Shown: one piece after another, positions 47,019 through 58,017 of the stretch | Numbering within the stretch: position 1 is the first letter of the stretch | How the letters are laid out: the number at the start of each line of letters is the position of its first letter | From: Setophaga petechia | Lineage: Eukaryota > Chordata > Aves > Passeriformes > Parulidae | Reading direction: 5' to 3' | DNA: 64,000 nucleotides | NCBI GenBank assembly: GCA_024362935.1 | Contig: JANCRA010000180.1 | Span: forward strand, 118,555-182,554 | Notes under the pieces: generated by a model | Told to the model about the DNA's origin: nothing | Databases searched by the model: none | What the model saw: only the letters and a program-made list of their open reading frames with translations | Program-made: the position numbers and the translations under genes

Positions 47019-47402
47019 TGTCACAGACATCTTTTATGAAAAATCCTTTCCTTAGGGTTGTTCCTCCTGAGAAGCTGAGAGGCCTCAGGAACAAAATGTA
47101 AACATTGATTATCTGCTGCTGTGGAATGCAACAGGTGCATCTGGGATTGGTCTCATGGGTTTGTTTCTAATTAATGGCCAATCACAGTCAGCTGGCTTGG
47201 ACAGAGAGCCTGAGCCACAAACCTTTGTTATCATGCTTCTCTATTCTATTTTTAGCCAGCTTTCTGATGAAATCCTTTCTTCTATTCTTTTAGTATAGTT
47301 TTAATGTAATATATATAATAAAATAATAAATCAGCCTTCTGAAACATGGAGTCAGATCCTCATCCCTTCCCTCATCCTGAAACCCCTGTGAACACCATCC
47401 CA
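47019..47402 (+). mobile_element. Solo LTR (family A)
   Basis: About 384 bp from TGTCACAGAC to CACCATCCCA, with AATAAA near 47325. The flanks are GGAAAC (47013-47018) and GGAATT (47403-47408), a 4 of 6 match, so the target duplication is decayed or altered. It is closest to 15578-15961. Confidence 0.9.
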
Positions 47403-47408
47403 GGAATT

Positions 47409-47620
47409 CTTTCCACAACCATCAAGATGGGATTTCCTTGAGTTTTGTGATCCTTTGTGGGTTGCATTTAAAGTCAATTCAAAATGAACACAAAAAAAAA
47501 AAAAATCACTGGAGTTTGGGTGGTTCTTTGCTCTTCTGTCAGATTTGGAATTCAGAGTTCTTTGCTCCTCTGTGCCTCTTTTGCCCGAGGAGGAAGAAAA
47601 GAGGTGTGTGAATGTGTTGG
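47409..47620. other. Unique sequence
   Basis: Includes an oligo(A) of 13 near 47491-47503. No gene is recognised. Confidence 0.42.
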
Positions 47621-47621
47621 A

Positions 47622-48168
47622 AATCATGGAATTATTTAAAAACCCTCTAAGATCACAGAGGCCAACTGTTACCCCAGCACTGCCAGGGCCACCACTGCCC
47701 CCTGTCCTCAACTGCCACATTTCAAATCCACAGGGACTTGAAATCCCTCCAGGGATGGGCACTCCAGCACTGCCCTGGGCAGTTCCAAGGCCTGAGCCCC
47801 CTTTCCATGAAGGAATTTTCTCTGATATCCAATTTAAGCCTCCCCTGGCCCAGCCTGAGGCCGTTCCCTCTGCTCCTGTCCCTGTTCCCTGTGCAGAGCC
47901 ACAAGGGCCCCCTGAGCCTCCTTTGCTCCAGGCTGAGCCCCTGCCCAGCTCCTCAGGGATTCTCCAGCCCCTGCCCAGCTCCTCAGGGATTCTCCAGCCC
48001 CTGCCCAGCTCCTCAGGGATTCTCCAGCCCCTTCCCAGCTCCTCAGGGATTCTCCATTCCCTTCCCAGCTCCTCAGGGATTCTCCAGCCCCTGCCCAGCT
48101 CCTCAGGGATTCTCCAGCCCCTGCCCAGCTCCATTCCCTGTCCTGGACACACTCCAGCCCCTCCATGC
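47622..48168 (-). mobile_element. CR1 LINE 3' part containing minisatellite A
   Basis: Reverse-strand CR1 from the terminus ('atcatggaattatttaaaaa') through the 'ggatatcagagaaaattcc' block into the end of the coding region ('ggggctggagtgtgtccagg'). The 30-bp array sits at the position where other CR1 copies read 'ctgaggagctggg' once. Confidence 0.88.
47941..48132. repeat. 30-bp minisatellite A, 6.4 units
   Basis: Six complete units in exact 30-bp register (CTGCCCAGCTCCTCAGG plus GATTCTCCAGCCC) and a partial seventh. The main variants are CTTCCC for CTGCCC and CCATTCC for CCAGCCC. Confidence 0.96.
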
Positions 48169-48291
48169 CCTTCTTTTTATGAGGTGTGCACAACTGGACC
48201 CAGACCCAAAAGGTTCATCTACAATCCCAAGAGATTTGGGACTCTTGGGGTGCAATAAATCCCTCCCAGCCCTAAATGATTAAAATGAGCA

Positions 48292-48499
48292 GGTCCTCAG
48301 GAGTGCCTTGATTGGAAGATCCCATTTTCACCCTGGAAGTCCCTTCCTACCATGGACACTTGGATTGGAGAGGGATTTGTGTTCCATGTCCTGGATGAGG
48401 AGGAAGCTCTTCCCAGGGGTACCACACTTTGCATTTTTGGGGTTATCCATGCCCAAGTGCAGGATCAGCAGGAAGATTTGGACCTTCTCCTTATTCCAG
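48292..48499 (+). repeat. Inverted repeat, right arm
   Basis: Partner of 46809-47010 in opposite orientation, at about 85-90 percent identity by eye. It runs directly into a plus-strand CR1 fragment at 48500. Confidence 0.85.
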
Positions 48500-48620
48500 A
48501 GCTCCAGGAGCATTTGCAAAACACTCCCAGGGATGTCCAGGGTGGGATTGTTGGGGTGTCTGTGCTGCACTGGATGATCCCTGAGCGTCCCTTCCCATTC
48601 AGGATATTCCATGATTCCAG
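48500..48620 (+). mobile_element. CR1 LINE 3' fragment, 'ggatattcca' subtype
   Basis: 'agctccaggagcatttgcaa', 'gggtgggattgttggggtgt' and 'aggatattccatgattcc' are the reverse of the subtype at 42099-42340. The preceding inverted-repeat arm may be the upstream part of the same element. Confidence 0.8.
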
Positions 48621-48770
48621 GATTCTCCCCCTCTGCTCCCACCACCTGGGAGTGGAATCCCATCAGGAATCCCATCTTTCATTCTGATAGGATTGAAAGA
48701 GTTTTTTCCTCAGGTTTGTTTCATCCACAACTTCATCATTCCCAGGCAAGGGAATTATTATTATTTTCTC

Positions 48771-49258
48771 ACTTTTCTACTTTCAAACTTTACAGCTACA
48801 ACTCACTCTAAATTCTTTACTCTTTCTAAGACGTACTTCCACAACTTTCTAAAAATCTTCTTACCTTTACTATTTTCCCACACCTGTCCACCCCTGGTGG
48901 TGGGATAATGGGAATGGGGCACCACAGACATTAATTCAGGTGTAACAGGGGAGAAATGTTTGTATTTCCTTCCCAAATGTTGCCCCTGAGATTTCCTTCC
49001 CCGAGTTCCTGGTACTGTCTGAGGGGATCATTCCATGACCAAGAGTTTATTCCAGAAAAAGCATCTCTGGATTTTTCCTTCCTTCAAAATAGGGAAAGAT
49101 GGAGAGAGGTGGTGAATTGAAATTTACAGATTTTTTCTTTTTTAAAGCAGATGAATAATTATAATTTATAGGGATTGGTCATTAATTTCTAGAATTTATA
49201 GGGATTGGTCATTAATTTCTCATGGAATTAAAGAGTCATGGAATGGTTTGGGTTGAAA
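48771..49258. repeat. Direct duplication, copy 1
   Basis: Matches 53009-53459. It includes 156 bp of the LTR end (48771-48926), the flank beginning GACATT, and a 3' edge of 30 bp of CR1 terminus. Copy 1 has an extra tandem step of about 33 bp ('tttatagggattggtcatta' twice) near 49164-49219. Confidence 0.9.
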
Positions 49259-50104
49259 GGCAAGGAAAACATGAGTGGGAAAAGGCACAAAGACCATTTC
49301 CCACAGCAGGTTTTGATGGAATTTTCCCCATATTTACAGGTCAAAATCCACGGGGAGGATTAGCCTGGAGGAGCAGGTGGGTGATTTCATCAGGAGAAGC
49401 TTTTTCCCTAATAGGAAAAAAGGGAAAATCTCTTTTTTTTATATAAATCTGGGAGATTTACACAGGAGCTTGACAATTCCAATTCATTTATCTGTGTCTT
49501 AATCAATCCAAAAGACTCAAATTGAGGGAAACCCTCTGGGAACCCTCTCAAAGTGAGTTTTACCTTGAAATATTTTTATTATAAATATTTTCCCTGCTTC
49601 TCCTGACTTTTATTACCTTTGGATGGCTGCAGTTCTGGATTTTTTGGGGGCAACATCACCAGGGAATATTTTTCCAGAAAGATCCAAGATGAGTAATTTA
49701 ATCCATTACAAATAATGGTAAAACCCCCAAATTTTCAGGACTAATTACAGATAGGTTGTAAAATCAAGGCTTCCAAATAACATATAATAATTCATATGGC
49801 TGCTAATACCACGATGAATCTACCAGATAAAGAACAAAATGGAAAGAGTGGGAATATTTAGGAAGGTTTAATGACGAATTAAGGAATTCTCGTGGTTCTT
49901 CCTGGGGATTTTAATTGGAAGTGGAGAACATTTCGTGCCCCTGTTTCCTGCCTCATTTAACTCCACCAGGGGCTGTCTGCTCCTTTGTTTTCTGGACGTG
50001 CTCCCTGTGGTTCAACCTATCCTGTTAATGAGATTCCTTGAGTTTTATCACAGCTTCTCCCCTTCTGCCAGGACAAGAAAATCTCCTTTGGAGAGGATTC
50101 CTAG
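49259..50104. other. Unique sequence
   Basis: AT-rich in the middle. No repeat or gene recognised. Confidence 0.45.
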
Positions 50105-50640
50105 GGAGCTGTGCAGAGCCACAAGGGCCCCCTGAGCCTCCTTTTTTTCATGCTGAGCCCCTGCCCAGCTCCTCAGGGATTCTCCAGCCCCTTTTCCAGT
50201 CCCTCAGGGATTCTCCAGCCCCTGCCCAGCTCCTCAGGGATTCTCCAGCCCCTTCCCAGCTCCTCAGGGATTCTCCAGCCCCTTCCCAGCTCCCTCAGGG
50301 ATTCTCCAGCCCCTGCCCAGCTCCTCAGGGATTCTCCGTTCCCTTCCCAGCTCCTCAGGGATTCTCCAGCCCCTGCCCAGCTCCTCAGGGATTCTCCAGC
50401 CCCTTCCCGGCTCCTCAGGGATTCTCCAGCCCCTTTTCCAGTCCCTCAGGGATTCTCCAGCCCCTTCCCGGCTCCTCAGGGATTCTCCAGCCCCTGCCCA
50501 GCTCCTCAGGGATTCTCCATTCCCCTCCCAGCTCCTCAGGGATTCTCCAGCCCCTGCCCAGCTCCTCAGGGATTCTCCAGCCCCTGCCCAGCTCTGTTCC
50601 CTTCCCTGGACAAGCTCCAACCCCTCCATGTCCATCTGGC
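50105..50640 (-). mobile_element. CR1 fragment containing minisatellite B
   Basis: Only the segment around the array is present: 'gtgcagagccacaagggcc' on the left and 'ctggacaagctccaacccc' on the right. The 3' UTR is missing. Confidence 0.85.
50159..50592. repeat. 30-bp minisatellite B, about 14 units
   Basis: Same unit as A and C. It has variants not seen in the others: CTTTTCCAGTCC (two units, about 50191 and 50431) and CTTCCCGGCTCC. These two variants are neighbours each time, which suggests that a multi-unit block was copied. Confidence 0.95.
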
Positions 50641-51317
50641 CACATGAAAGCCAAAATTATATAAAATTTTGCCCTTTCTCTTCTCAGAAGAAACATCTAA
50701 ATCCAGTTTTAAAGCAACACATCTTTGAAAAAAAATCTGTCCTGGCCACCAGCAGCAGAACAAGGGATTTTCTTTTTTGCTCTTCTCATTTCTGAAGCTT
50801 CAGCCTGATTTGATTTATTCCCTCTACATCGTGCCTCTTCCTTTAGACAAAGAGACTCCCTTTTAAAGCAGTTTTAAAAGATGTTTTCATCTCTGTTGTC
50901 TGGGCTGAATTGAAATCACAGCTGGTTTGTCCCTGACATCGTTAAACAAACAAATGCCTTCTCCTGGTGTTAAATATTAAAAGAGTATCAAGCACAGAAC
51001 AGGTGATTAATGACTCGGATGCTTCCACCTGGCAAATTGAATTACTGGGAATATTGGGCAGCACAAACTTCATCATAAATTGATTATTCCATCCTTACTT
51101 AGAGTGGAAGGAAAACAACCCCAGAGGGCAGGGAATGAGCCAGTCAAGCGTGGCCTCAGACCTGAAACTTCCCTCGGAGCCTTTTGTCGACTTGCTTGGA
51201 AAGCTCTGAATATTTCATGTGTGCCAGACCTTGGATGTGGGAATGGTTGGTCCTTAGGGATGTCCCAGTGCAGGCAGGGCCTGCAGGAGATGGGATGGGC
51301 CCATTTCCAAAATGGAT
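50641..51317. other. Unique sequence
   Basis: No recognised feature. Confidence 0.42.
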
Positions 51318-51945
51318 CATGGAATGATGGAATTGTTAAGGTTGGAAACGTCGTCTAAGATCAACCCAACCTCAACCAGCAACATCAACATGAACCATGT
51401 CCACAAGTGCACATCCAGGTGTTCTTGAACACTTCCAGGCAGCTGTGCCAGGGTTTGAGAGCCTTTTAAATGAAAAAAATGCCCAAATATCCAACCTAAA
51501 CCTTGCATGGCCCAGCCTGAGGCCGTTCCCTCTGCTCCCGGCCCTGTTCCCTGTGCAGAGCCACAAGGGCCCCCTGAGCCTCCTTTGCTCCAGCCTGAGC
51601 CCCTGCCCAGCTCCTCAGGGATTCTCCAGCCCCTGCCCAGCTCCTCAGGGATTCTCCAGCCCCTGCCCAGCTCCTCAGGGATTCTCCAGCCCCTGCCCAG
51701 CTCCTCAGGGATTCTCCATTCCCTTCCCAGCTCCTCAGGGATTCTCCAGCCCCTGCCCAGCTCCTCAGGGATTCTCCATTCCCTTCCCAGCTCCTCAGGG
51801 ATTCTCCAGCCCCTGCCCAGCTCCTCAGGGATTCTCCAGCCCCTGCCCAGCTCCTCAGGGATTCTCCATTCCCTTCCCAGCTCCTCAGGGATTCTCCAGC
51901 CCCTTCCCAGCTCCTTTCCCTTCCCTGGACAAGCTCCAACCCCTC
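51318..51945 (-). mobile_element. CR1 LINE 3' part containing minisatellite C
   Basis: Reverse-strand CR1 from 'atggaattgttaaggttgg' through 'ccatgtccacaagtgcacat' into the array and out at 'ctggacaagctccaacccc'. It is a second near-full 3' part like 47622-48168, but the UTR differs, so the two are separate insertions or old duplicates. Confidence 0.87.
51602..51912. repeat. 30-bp minisatellite C, about 10 units
   Basis: Perfect 30-bp register. CCATTCC-CTTCCC variant units recur in a regular pattern (about 51716, 51776, 51866), which suggests two-unit copying. Confidence 0.95.
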
Positions 51946-52414
51946 AATATCTTTGTACTCCTGAGGAATGACGCCACAAATCAAACTCCCTTTAATTTTG
52001 GCTCTTCTACTCATTCCCTGATCACCTTCTAGACTTCATGATTCACAGATAAATCCCAGATTTTAATTGATAACAAAACTCGATGGTAAAGATGGAAAAT
52101 TATATTTTATAACATTTTTCTGTGTTTTCCTGGTGGCACAACCCCAGCACAGCAACCCCAGCTCACACTCAGCTTTATTTTGCCATTTTCCAGCAGATCT
52201 GAGACATTTTGGGAGCATCAGAGTACCCTGTGCCAGCCTCTAGGTGGGCACAAGCCCAATTTGAGGTAAATTCAGTTTAGTCTGAGCTTTTGCTGTTCCT
52301 AAGCCCTGAAATGTCACCTCCAGAGGGAATTCCACCTTCCCCACATCTGGCTGATTTTCCAAAAGCTCCAGAAACATCGGGGTTTTTCCATTTCAAAACA
52401 AAATGAGTCAGAAA
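51946..52414. other. Unique sequence
   Basis: No recognised feature before the C-poor LTR. Confidence 0.42.
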
Positions 52415-52420
52415 GACATT

Positions 52421-53154
52421 TCAGAGTGATTTTTAATTTACTGCTCAGCGTCCTGCCCACACCTTGGATGGACTTTTCTCCCTGGGTGACTTCTGGTCAC
52501 CACATCCAAAAAGGCCTGGAGAGCTCAGCAGAAGGGGGGAGCAGAGGTGATGCAGCAGATGAGATTGAACAATTTTTTATATGTTAAAAGTTTACACAAT
52601 AAATGAGACTACAAAAATACTTTCCTTAAACTTTTTTGCAACATCAGTCCTGTTACATCAAGACAATTAAAAAATAACAACTCACATCTTAACAACAACC
52701 AACGATTTCTTACAAAACATTAAAAAAACTTTTAAACCAATAATATATTACTAAAACTTACAAATAATTATTTTAACCAATCATAGAAAACATGCATGCA
52801 CCTACTTCAAACAATACTTACTTACATACTTTCTATTAACAATACACATAACTCCATTATTATTTTCTATTAACAATACACAATACTCCATTACTAAACT
52901 TTAAACCTTCTACTATCTTACTAAACATATTTTTCTACAGTCTTAAAATCTATCTTAACCAAACCTAAAACTCAAAGTATTATTTCATATCCTTACTATA
53001 CTACTATAACTTTTCTACTTTCAAACTTTACAGCTAACTCCAAATTCTTTACTCTTTTTAAGACCTTTAGAAATTTTCACAAATTTCTAAAAATCTTCTT
53101 ACCTTTACTATTTTCCCACATCTGGTGGTGGGATAATGGGAATGGGACACCACA
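52421..53154 (-). mobile_element. C-poor LTR on the minus strand
   Basis: The reverse strand starts TGTGGTGTCCC at 53154, shows 'acatataaaaaa' near 52580, and is strikingly poor in C between about 53110 and 52580. GACATT flanks both sides (52415-52420 and 53155-53160), a 6-bp target duplication. The 3' end then reads CTCTGA and not the usual CA, so the true end may lie inside; this part is uncertain. Only the last 156 bp are kept in the duplicate at 48771-48926. Confidence 0.68.
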
Positions 53155-53459
53155 GACATTAATTCAGGTGTACCAGGGGAGAAATGTTTGTATTTCCTTC
53201 CCAAATGCTGCTTTAGATTTCCTTCCCGAAGTTCCTGGTTCTGTCTGAGGGGATCATTCCATGACCAAGAGTTTATTCCAGAAAAAGCATCTCTGGATTT
53301 TTCCTTGCTTTGAAATAGGAAAAGATGGAGAGAGGTGGTGAATTCAAATCTACAGATTCTTCTTTTTTTTTAAGCGGATGAATCATTTATAGGGATTGGT
53401 CATTAATTTCTAGCATTCTCATGGAATTAAAGAGTCATGGAATGGTTTGGGTTGAAAGG
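53009..53459. repeat. Direct duplication, copy 2
   Basis: Partner of 48771-49258. The shared block crosses the LTR edge at 53154 into flanking DNA, so the LTR was there before duplication. It ends where the CR1 at 53433 continues; copy 1 loses the CR1 after 30 bp. Confidence 0.9.
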
Positions 53460-53765
53460 GACCTTAAATCCCACCCAGATCCACCCAGGGACACCTCCCC
53501 CTGTCCCAGGGTGCCCCAATGCCCAGCCTGGCCTTGGGCACTGCCAGGGATCCAGGGGCAGCCACAGCTGCTCTGGCAATCCCAGCCCAGCCAGGAATTC
53601 CCAATTCCCAATCTCCCACCCATCCCTGCCCTCTGGCACTGGCAGCCATTCCCTGGCTCCTGTCCCTCCATCCCTTGTCCCCAGTCCCTCTCCAGCTCTC
53701 CTGGAGCCCCTTTAGCCCCTGCCAGGGGCTCTGAGCTCTCCCAAGATCCTTCCCTTCTCCAGGTG
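53433..53765 (-). mobile_element. CR1 LINE 3' end, young type
   Basis: Long clean copy on the reverse strand from 'gtcatggaatggtttggg' to 'cttcccttctccagg'. The 'ccatggcaggggtggcac' step is shortened to 'ctgggtggatctgggtgg'. Confidence 0.9.
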
Positions 53766-54970
53766 AAAACTTTCTTTTGAAATTTTAAATGGATCTGGCT
53801 CCATCCAGGGAGATGCAAATTACAGAACCAAGATTTTCCCAGTTCTTCCCTGTCCCCACCTGTGGAACCATCCCTGCCTCGCCTCCTTTGCTCCCCAAGG
53901 AATTTTATACCCAACCTTCCCATCCTACCCTTCCCAATCCCCTCTTTTCCATCAGAACACTGCAAAGGAATTTATTTTTTCTCTCTTTTTATTTTCCAGC
54001 CCCACAAAGGCTTTAAGTGTCTGAGTCCTAACGAGTCAGAGATGCAAATCCCTGAGGTTTCTGTGAGAAATGGCAACACAAATGGCTCTGCTCCAGCTTA
54101 ATTGGGCATCTCATTAAATATCTGAATATTAAAGCCCCTCGACAGCTCTGAAGTTGGTGGGGATGTGGTTATGGCACGTGTCACAAGCAGGTTGTTCCAG
54201 AGATCCCCAAAAATGGGATTATAAAGTTACTGGGGATTTGCCCATTGTGTTTTTAGCTTTTTTTTTCTCCAGATTTTTTATAAATGTTCAAGTGTTGTGA
54301 GCTTTTTATTTGTGCTCAAACTTTTGGGAAGTTGGTGAGGACCACCAGGAGTTCCCTTGCTGGGATGGATGTGATTTATCCATTATTGCACCCCCTGTTT
54401 CTGCTCTGCCAGATGTGATCCCTCATCTCTCCCTAAATATTGAATTTCCCTGAATTTTCCACAGCCAAACACGGAATCATCAAGTCCCGAGCTGTTCTCA
54501 GTGAGGAAATGTTTGGCTTAGGAAAGGAGAAGGATTTGGTTTCAAGGATATGCTTTGATTTTCCATGAGGGATGGGAGAAGTCTTGGGAGGAGGAGGAAA
54601 GGAAGGAAAAATTAATGAGCACTTATTAGGCAAATAAAGATGGAATTTCCCCTTTTGTTTGCAGTGCTGCACAAATCTGCCCGAGCTGCTGGGATTATGA
54701 AGGGCTTGATGATTCATTTATCCAACAAACCAAACGGGTTTGATAATCCAGGTTTATTCTGGGATCAGCTTTATTGTTGGAATATTGACTCTGGGCGTGA
54801 AAGAAAACTGGTGTGAAACACAATTAGAGATTTGTCCATTGTTATTAGGCTCTGATTAGGTTTTGATTTAGGGAGTGAAATGCACTCTGCAGTTCCCTGT
54901 GATTTGCACCTCCCTCCCTCCAAACCTCCCTTTGCTGTGCACAGACACCAGGTTTTGGAGAATCTTGGAA
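53766..54970. other. Unique sequence
   Basis: No recognised gene or mobile element. Confidence 0.45.
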
Positions 54971-54974
54971 TTCT

Positions 54975-55295
54975 GAGAAGGTTTGGATTGGAAGGGACCT
55001 CAAACCCCCCCCAGTGCCAGCCCTGCCATGGCAGGGACACCTCCCACTGTCCCAGGGTGCCCCAATGTCCAGCCTGGCCTTGGGCACTGCCAGGGATCCA
55101 GGGGCAGCCACAGCTGCTCTGGCAATTCCAGCCCAGCCAGGAATTCCCAATTCCCAATCTCCCACCCATCCCTGCCCTCTGGCACTGGCAGCCATTCCCT
55201 GGCTCCTGTCCCTCCATCCCTTGTCCCCAGTCCCTCTCCAGCTCTCCTGGAGCCCCTTTGGGCTCTGAGCTCTCCCAGGCTGAGCAAATCCACCC
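54975..55295 (-). mobile_element. CR1 LINE 3' end, young type
   Basis: Almost identical to the 3' UTR at 44205 and 58749. It reads on the reverse strand from 'gaaggtttggattggaaggg' to 'tctgagctctcccaggctg', and ends just before a family A LTR. Confidence 0.9.
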
Positions 55296-55301
55296 CATTT
55301 C

Positions 55302-55729
55302 TGTCGCTGACACCTTTTGTGAAAAATCCTTTCTTAGGATTTTTCCTGCTGGAGCTGAGAAGTTTCAACAACAAATGTAAACAATTATTATCAGCTGCTG
55401 TGGAATGCAGCAGGTCTACCTGTGACTGGCTCTTCTTAGATGTTTATAATTAATAGCCAATCAAGATATAATCATCTTCTTAGATGTTTATAATTAATAG
55501 CCAATCAATTTTCTCGGACAGAGTCTGAGAAAGCTGCCTTTGTTATTCATTCTTTTTTATTCTATTCTTAGTTTAGCCAGCCTTCTGAAAAACCTTTTCT
55601 TTTTTTTTCATTTTAGTATAGTTATAATGTAATTATACATATCATAAAATAATAAATCAAACTTTCTGATCATAGAGTCAACATTCTCATCTCTCTCTTC
55701 ACCTGCAAACCCCTGTGACCATCGTCACA
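55302..55729 (+). mobile_element. Family A LTR with an internal duplication
   Basis: About 428 bp from TGTCGCTGACACC to CATCGTCACA, with AATAAA near 55650. It is longer than other copies because 34 bp containing GCCAATCAA are duplicated (55431-55464 and 55475-55508). No adjacent target duplication is seen, although CACCCCAT occurs 3 bp outside each end. Confidence 0.9.
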
Positions 55730-55758
55730 CAACACCCCATGAGGGGAAATCTTTGAGG

Positions 55759-56057
55759 ATTATTATTATTTAAATGTAATTAATAGCCCAGTGGAGCGTG
55801 TTCAGGTTATTCAAGTGGGTGCACTGACACCATGGATTGAAAAATCTGTTTAATACCCAAAAAAAAAAAAACCCAAAACTGTTTCTGTTTAAAAAAATCA
55901 GATCAAAATAATCTAAAATTAGATTTTTATATCTATTTATAGTAATAAGAAGTGTTATGGGAGGGATAATGCTTTTATTCATACTAAAAAGGAGCAGTGT
56001 GGAAAAAGGGAGAGGACAATGTCGCAGAATTCTGGGAGGAACTGGGTTGGAAGGACC
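55759..56057. repeat. 300-bp direct duplication, copy 1
   Basis: Matches 60501-60800 over its whole length with almost no length change (offset 4742-4743). It contains unrecognised AT-rich sequence and the first 45 bp of a minus-strand CR1 terminus, and it runs straight into a 10-bp array. Confidence 0.93.
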
Positions 56058-56508
56058 TTGAATCCCATCCCATTGCATCCCATCACATCCCATTGAACCA
56101 CATTGAATCCCACTGAATCCCATCCCATTGAATCCCATTGAACCCCATTGAATCCCATTAAATACCATTGAATCCCATTGAACTCCAATGAATCCCATTG
56201 AATCCCATTGAATCCCATCCCATTGCATCCCACTGAATCCCATTGAATCCCATTGCATCCCACTGAATCCCATTGAATCCCATTGAATCCCACTGAATCC
56301 CATTGAATCCCATCCCATTGAATCCCATCGAATCCCATTGAATCCCATTGAATCCCACTGAATCCCATTGAATCCCATTAAATACCATTGAATCCCATTG
56401 AACTCCAATGAATCCCACTGAATCCCATTGAATCCCATCCCACTGCATCCCACTGAATCCCGTCCCATTGAACCCCATTGAACCCCATTGAATCCCATTG
56501 AATTCCAT
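56058..56508. repeat. 10-bp minisatellite in a CR1 terminus, copy 1
   Basis: About 45 units of ATTGAATCCC with ATTGAACCCC, ACTGAATCCC and 5-bp ATCCC slips. The array starts from the CR1 terminal sequence 'ccttgaatcccatcc' and ends at unique DNA; the rest of the CR1 is absent here. Minus-strand open frames through it are artefacts. Confidence 0.95.
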
Positions 56509-56510
56509 CC

Positions 56511-57955
56511 TGGCCAGAGGGATGGGGAGCCTCAATAATTGGGATAAAATCCTTAAAGGAGCAAATAGTGGAAGAAACGAAGCCCTGGGAGCAGCTGGAG
56601 CAGAAGGAAGGGGGCAGAGGAGCCAGCAGGGGGGTTGTGCTGGCTCAGCTGCTGCAGGAGCAGCACTGGGCACGGTTTGGGGAGGGAGCAGAGCTGAGCT
56701 GCTGAGCAGAAGTGCAAACCTGCAGCAATCTGGGTGATTTAGTGCCCACACTGCACATTCCTGCTGCTCAAAAGCTCCTGCTTTGGTTTGGTTTCCAAAA
56801 GAGTCTGGAGATATTTAAAACGAGCATTTTTTTGAGGATTTACATAGAATATCCCTTCTGGAAGGAAGGTTTAATTCTGGTTTTAAGCAGCTGGGCATGA
56901 GCATTGGTCCAGGTCTGCTTCAGTGCAGAATTTGGGGCATTGTTCTTTTTTCCAAATGGGAAATAAATTGCCATGAACTGAACCAGGATCTTCTTGGTGG
57001 TGCCCAGAACTGGGATAAGAGAAATGAGCAGGGACTGATCCCAGGAATTCCCAGGACACAGAACTCCTGCCCTGGGCAGTGCCCAGCCCTGAGCAGAGCC
57101 CAGACAGGGGCTGCAGTCTCCTCCCTGGGATATTCCAGAGCCAAAGTTCTGGGCCCCTCAGTTTGGGAAGGATGTTGGGATGCTCGAGCACGTCCAGAGG
57201 AGGAAAACCCTGCATGGGACACCCCAAAATCCCCCCTGCTCCTCCTCTGAGTTCTGGGATGGATTTAAGAACCCACATTTAAAATCCCATCCTTTCCCCA
57301 CCTCCTCCCTGCCTTCTCCACTGGGTCCTGGCTGGCACTTGATGCTCTCCAAGAGATTTTCCTGACTCTGCTCCTCAGCACTGGGACCTGGAGAACATTT
57401 CCATGGACTCTGGAGCCAAACCCCACTTCCTTCCTTTTGGGAAAGGCACAGAGCTGCCTCCTGTCAAATAGGAAATGCCCTTTACATTGCCAAAGTTCAG
57501 GAGCTTCACTGCCTTAAGGATTTAAGGAGGAACATCCCAAGGTTAGATGGGATAAACTCCTCCAACCTCACTCCTCCCTGAGCCCCACTTCCATCTGGAT
57601 GTGGTTACAAATCCTACCTGACGTTCCCCAAAGGATTGTGCAGAAATGTGTGGTTGATCAAATAAATCCTGCTGGATTTCTCGCTTGGAAGAAATATTTA
57701 CAAAGGCAAGGAAATCACAGGCAGAGGGAAGAAAGCAGAGGCTGCAGCTTGTCTTTGCTGGAGGCTGCTGGCAGTTTGTTTTTCAAATAGCAAATCCTGC
57801 CTTAGGCCTGACCAGAAAAAGCAATAAAAACTTCATTTTCGAGGGAGGAAAAGAGAAATAGGACTTTTAAAGCCTTTCACAGTTGTTGGGGTTTTTTTTT
57901 TTTACTTCTTTCTCTGAATATTTTTCCCTTTAAAGAGCAGAGAAAATATATACTC
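56511..57955. other. Unique sequence
   Basis: A GC-richer part at 56560-56710 carries short frames on both strands without domains. No gene is called. Confidence 0.45.
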
Positions 57956-57959
57956 TGCT

Positions 57960-58017
57960 GTGAGCAAAGGCTGGGAGAGCTGGGAATGTTCACCTGGAGA
58001 GGAGAAGGCTCCAGGGA
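57960..58017 (+). mobile_element. CR1 fragment, left of a nested LTR
   Basis: 'gctgggagagctgggaatgt' to 'gaaggctccaggga', interrupted at 58017 and resumed at 58749. Confidence 0.86.

Noticed and set aside
47545..48258. 237-codon Pro/Ser-rich plus-strand frame with 10-residue repeats
   Set aside because: CR1 sequence plus the 30-bp minisatellite; the length divisible by 3 keeps the frame open.
55292..55738. CACCCCAT as target duplication of the LTR at 55302
   Set aside because: It lies 3 bp away from both LTR ends; this is either coincidence or altered ends, and does not meet the usual adjacent-repeat rule.
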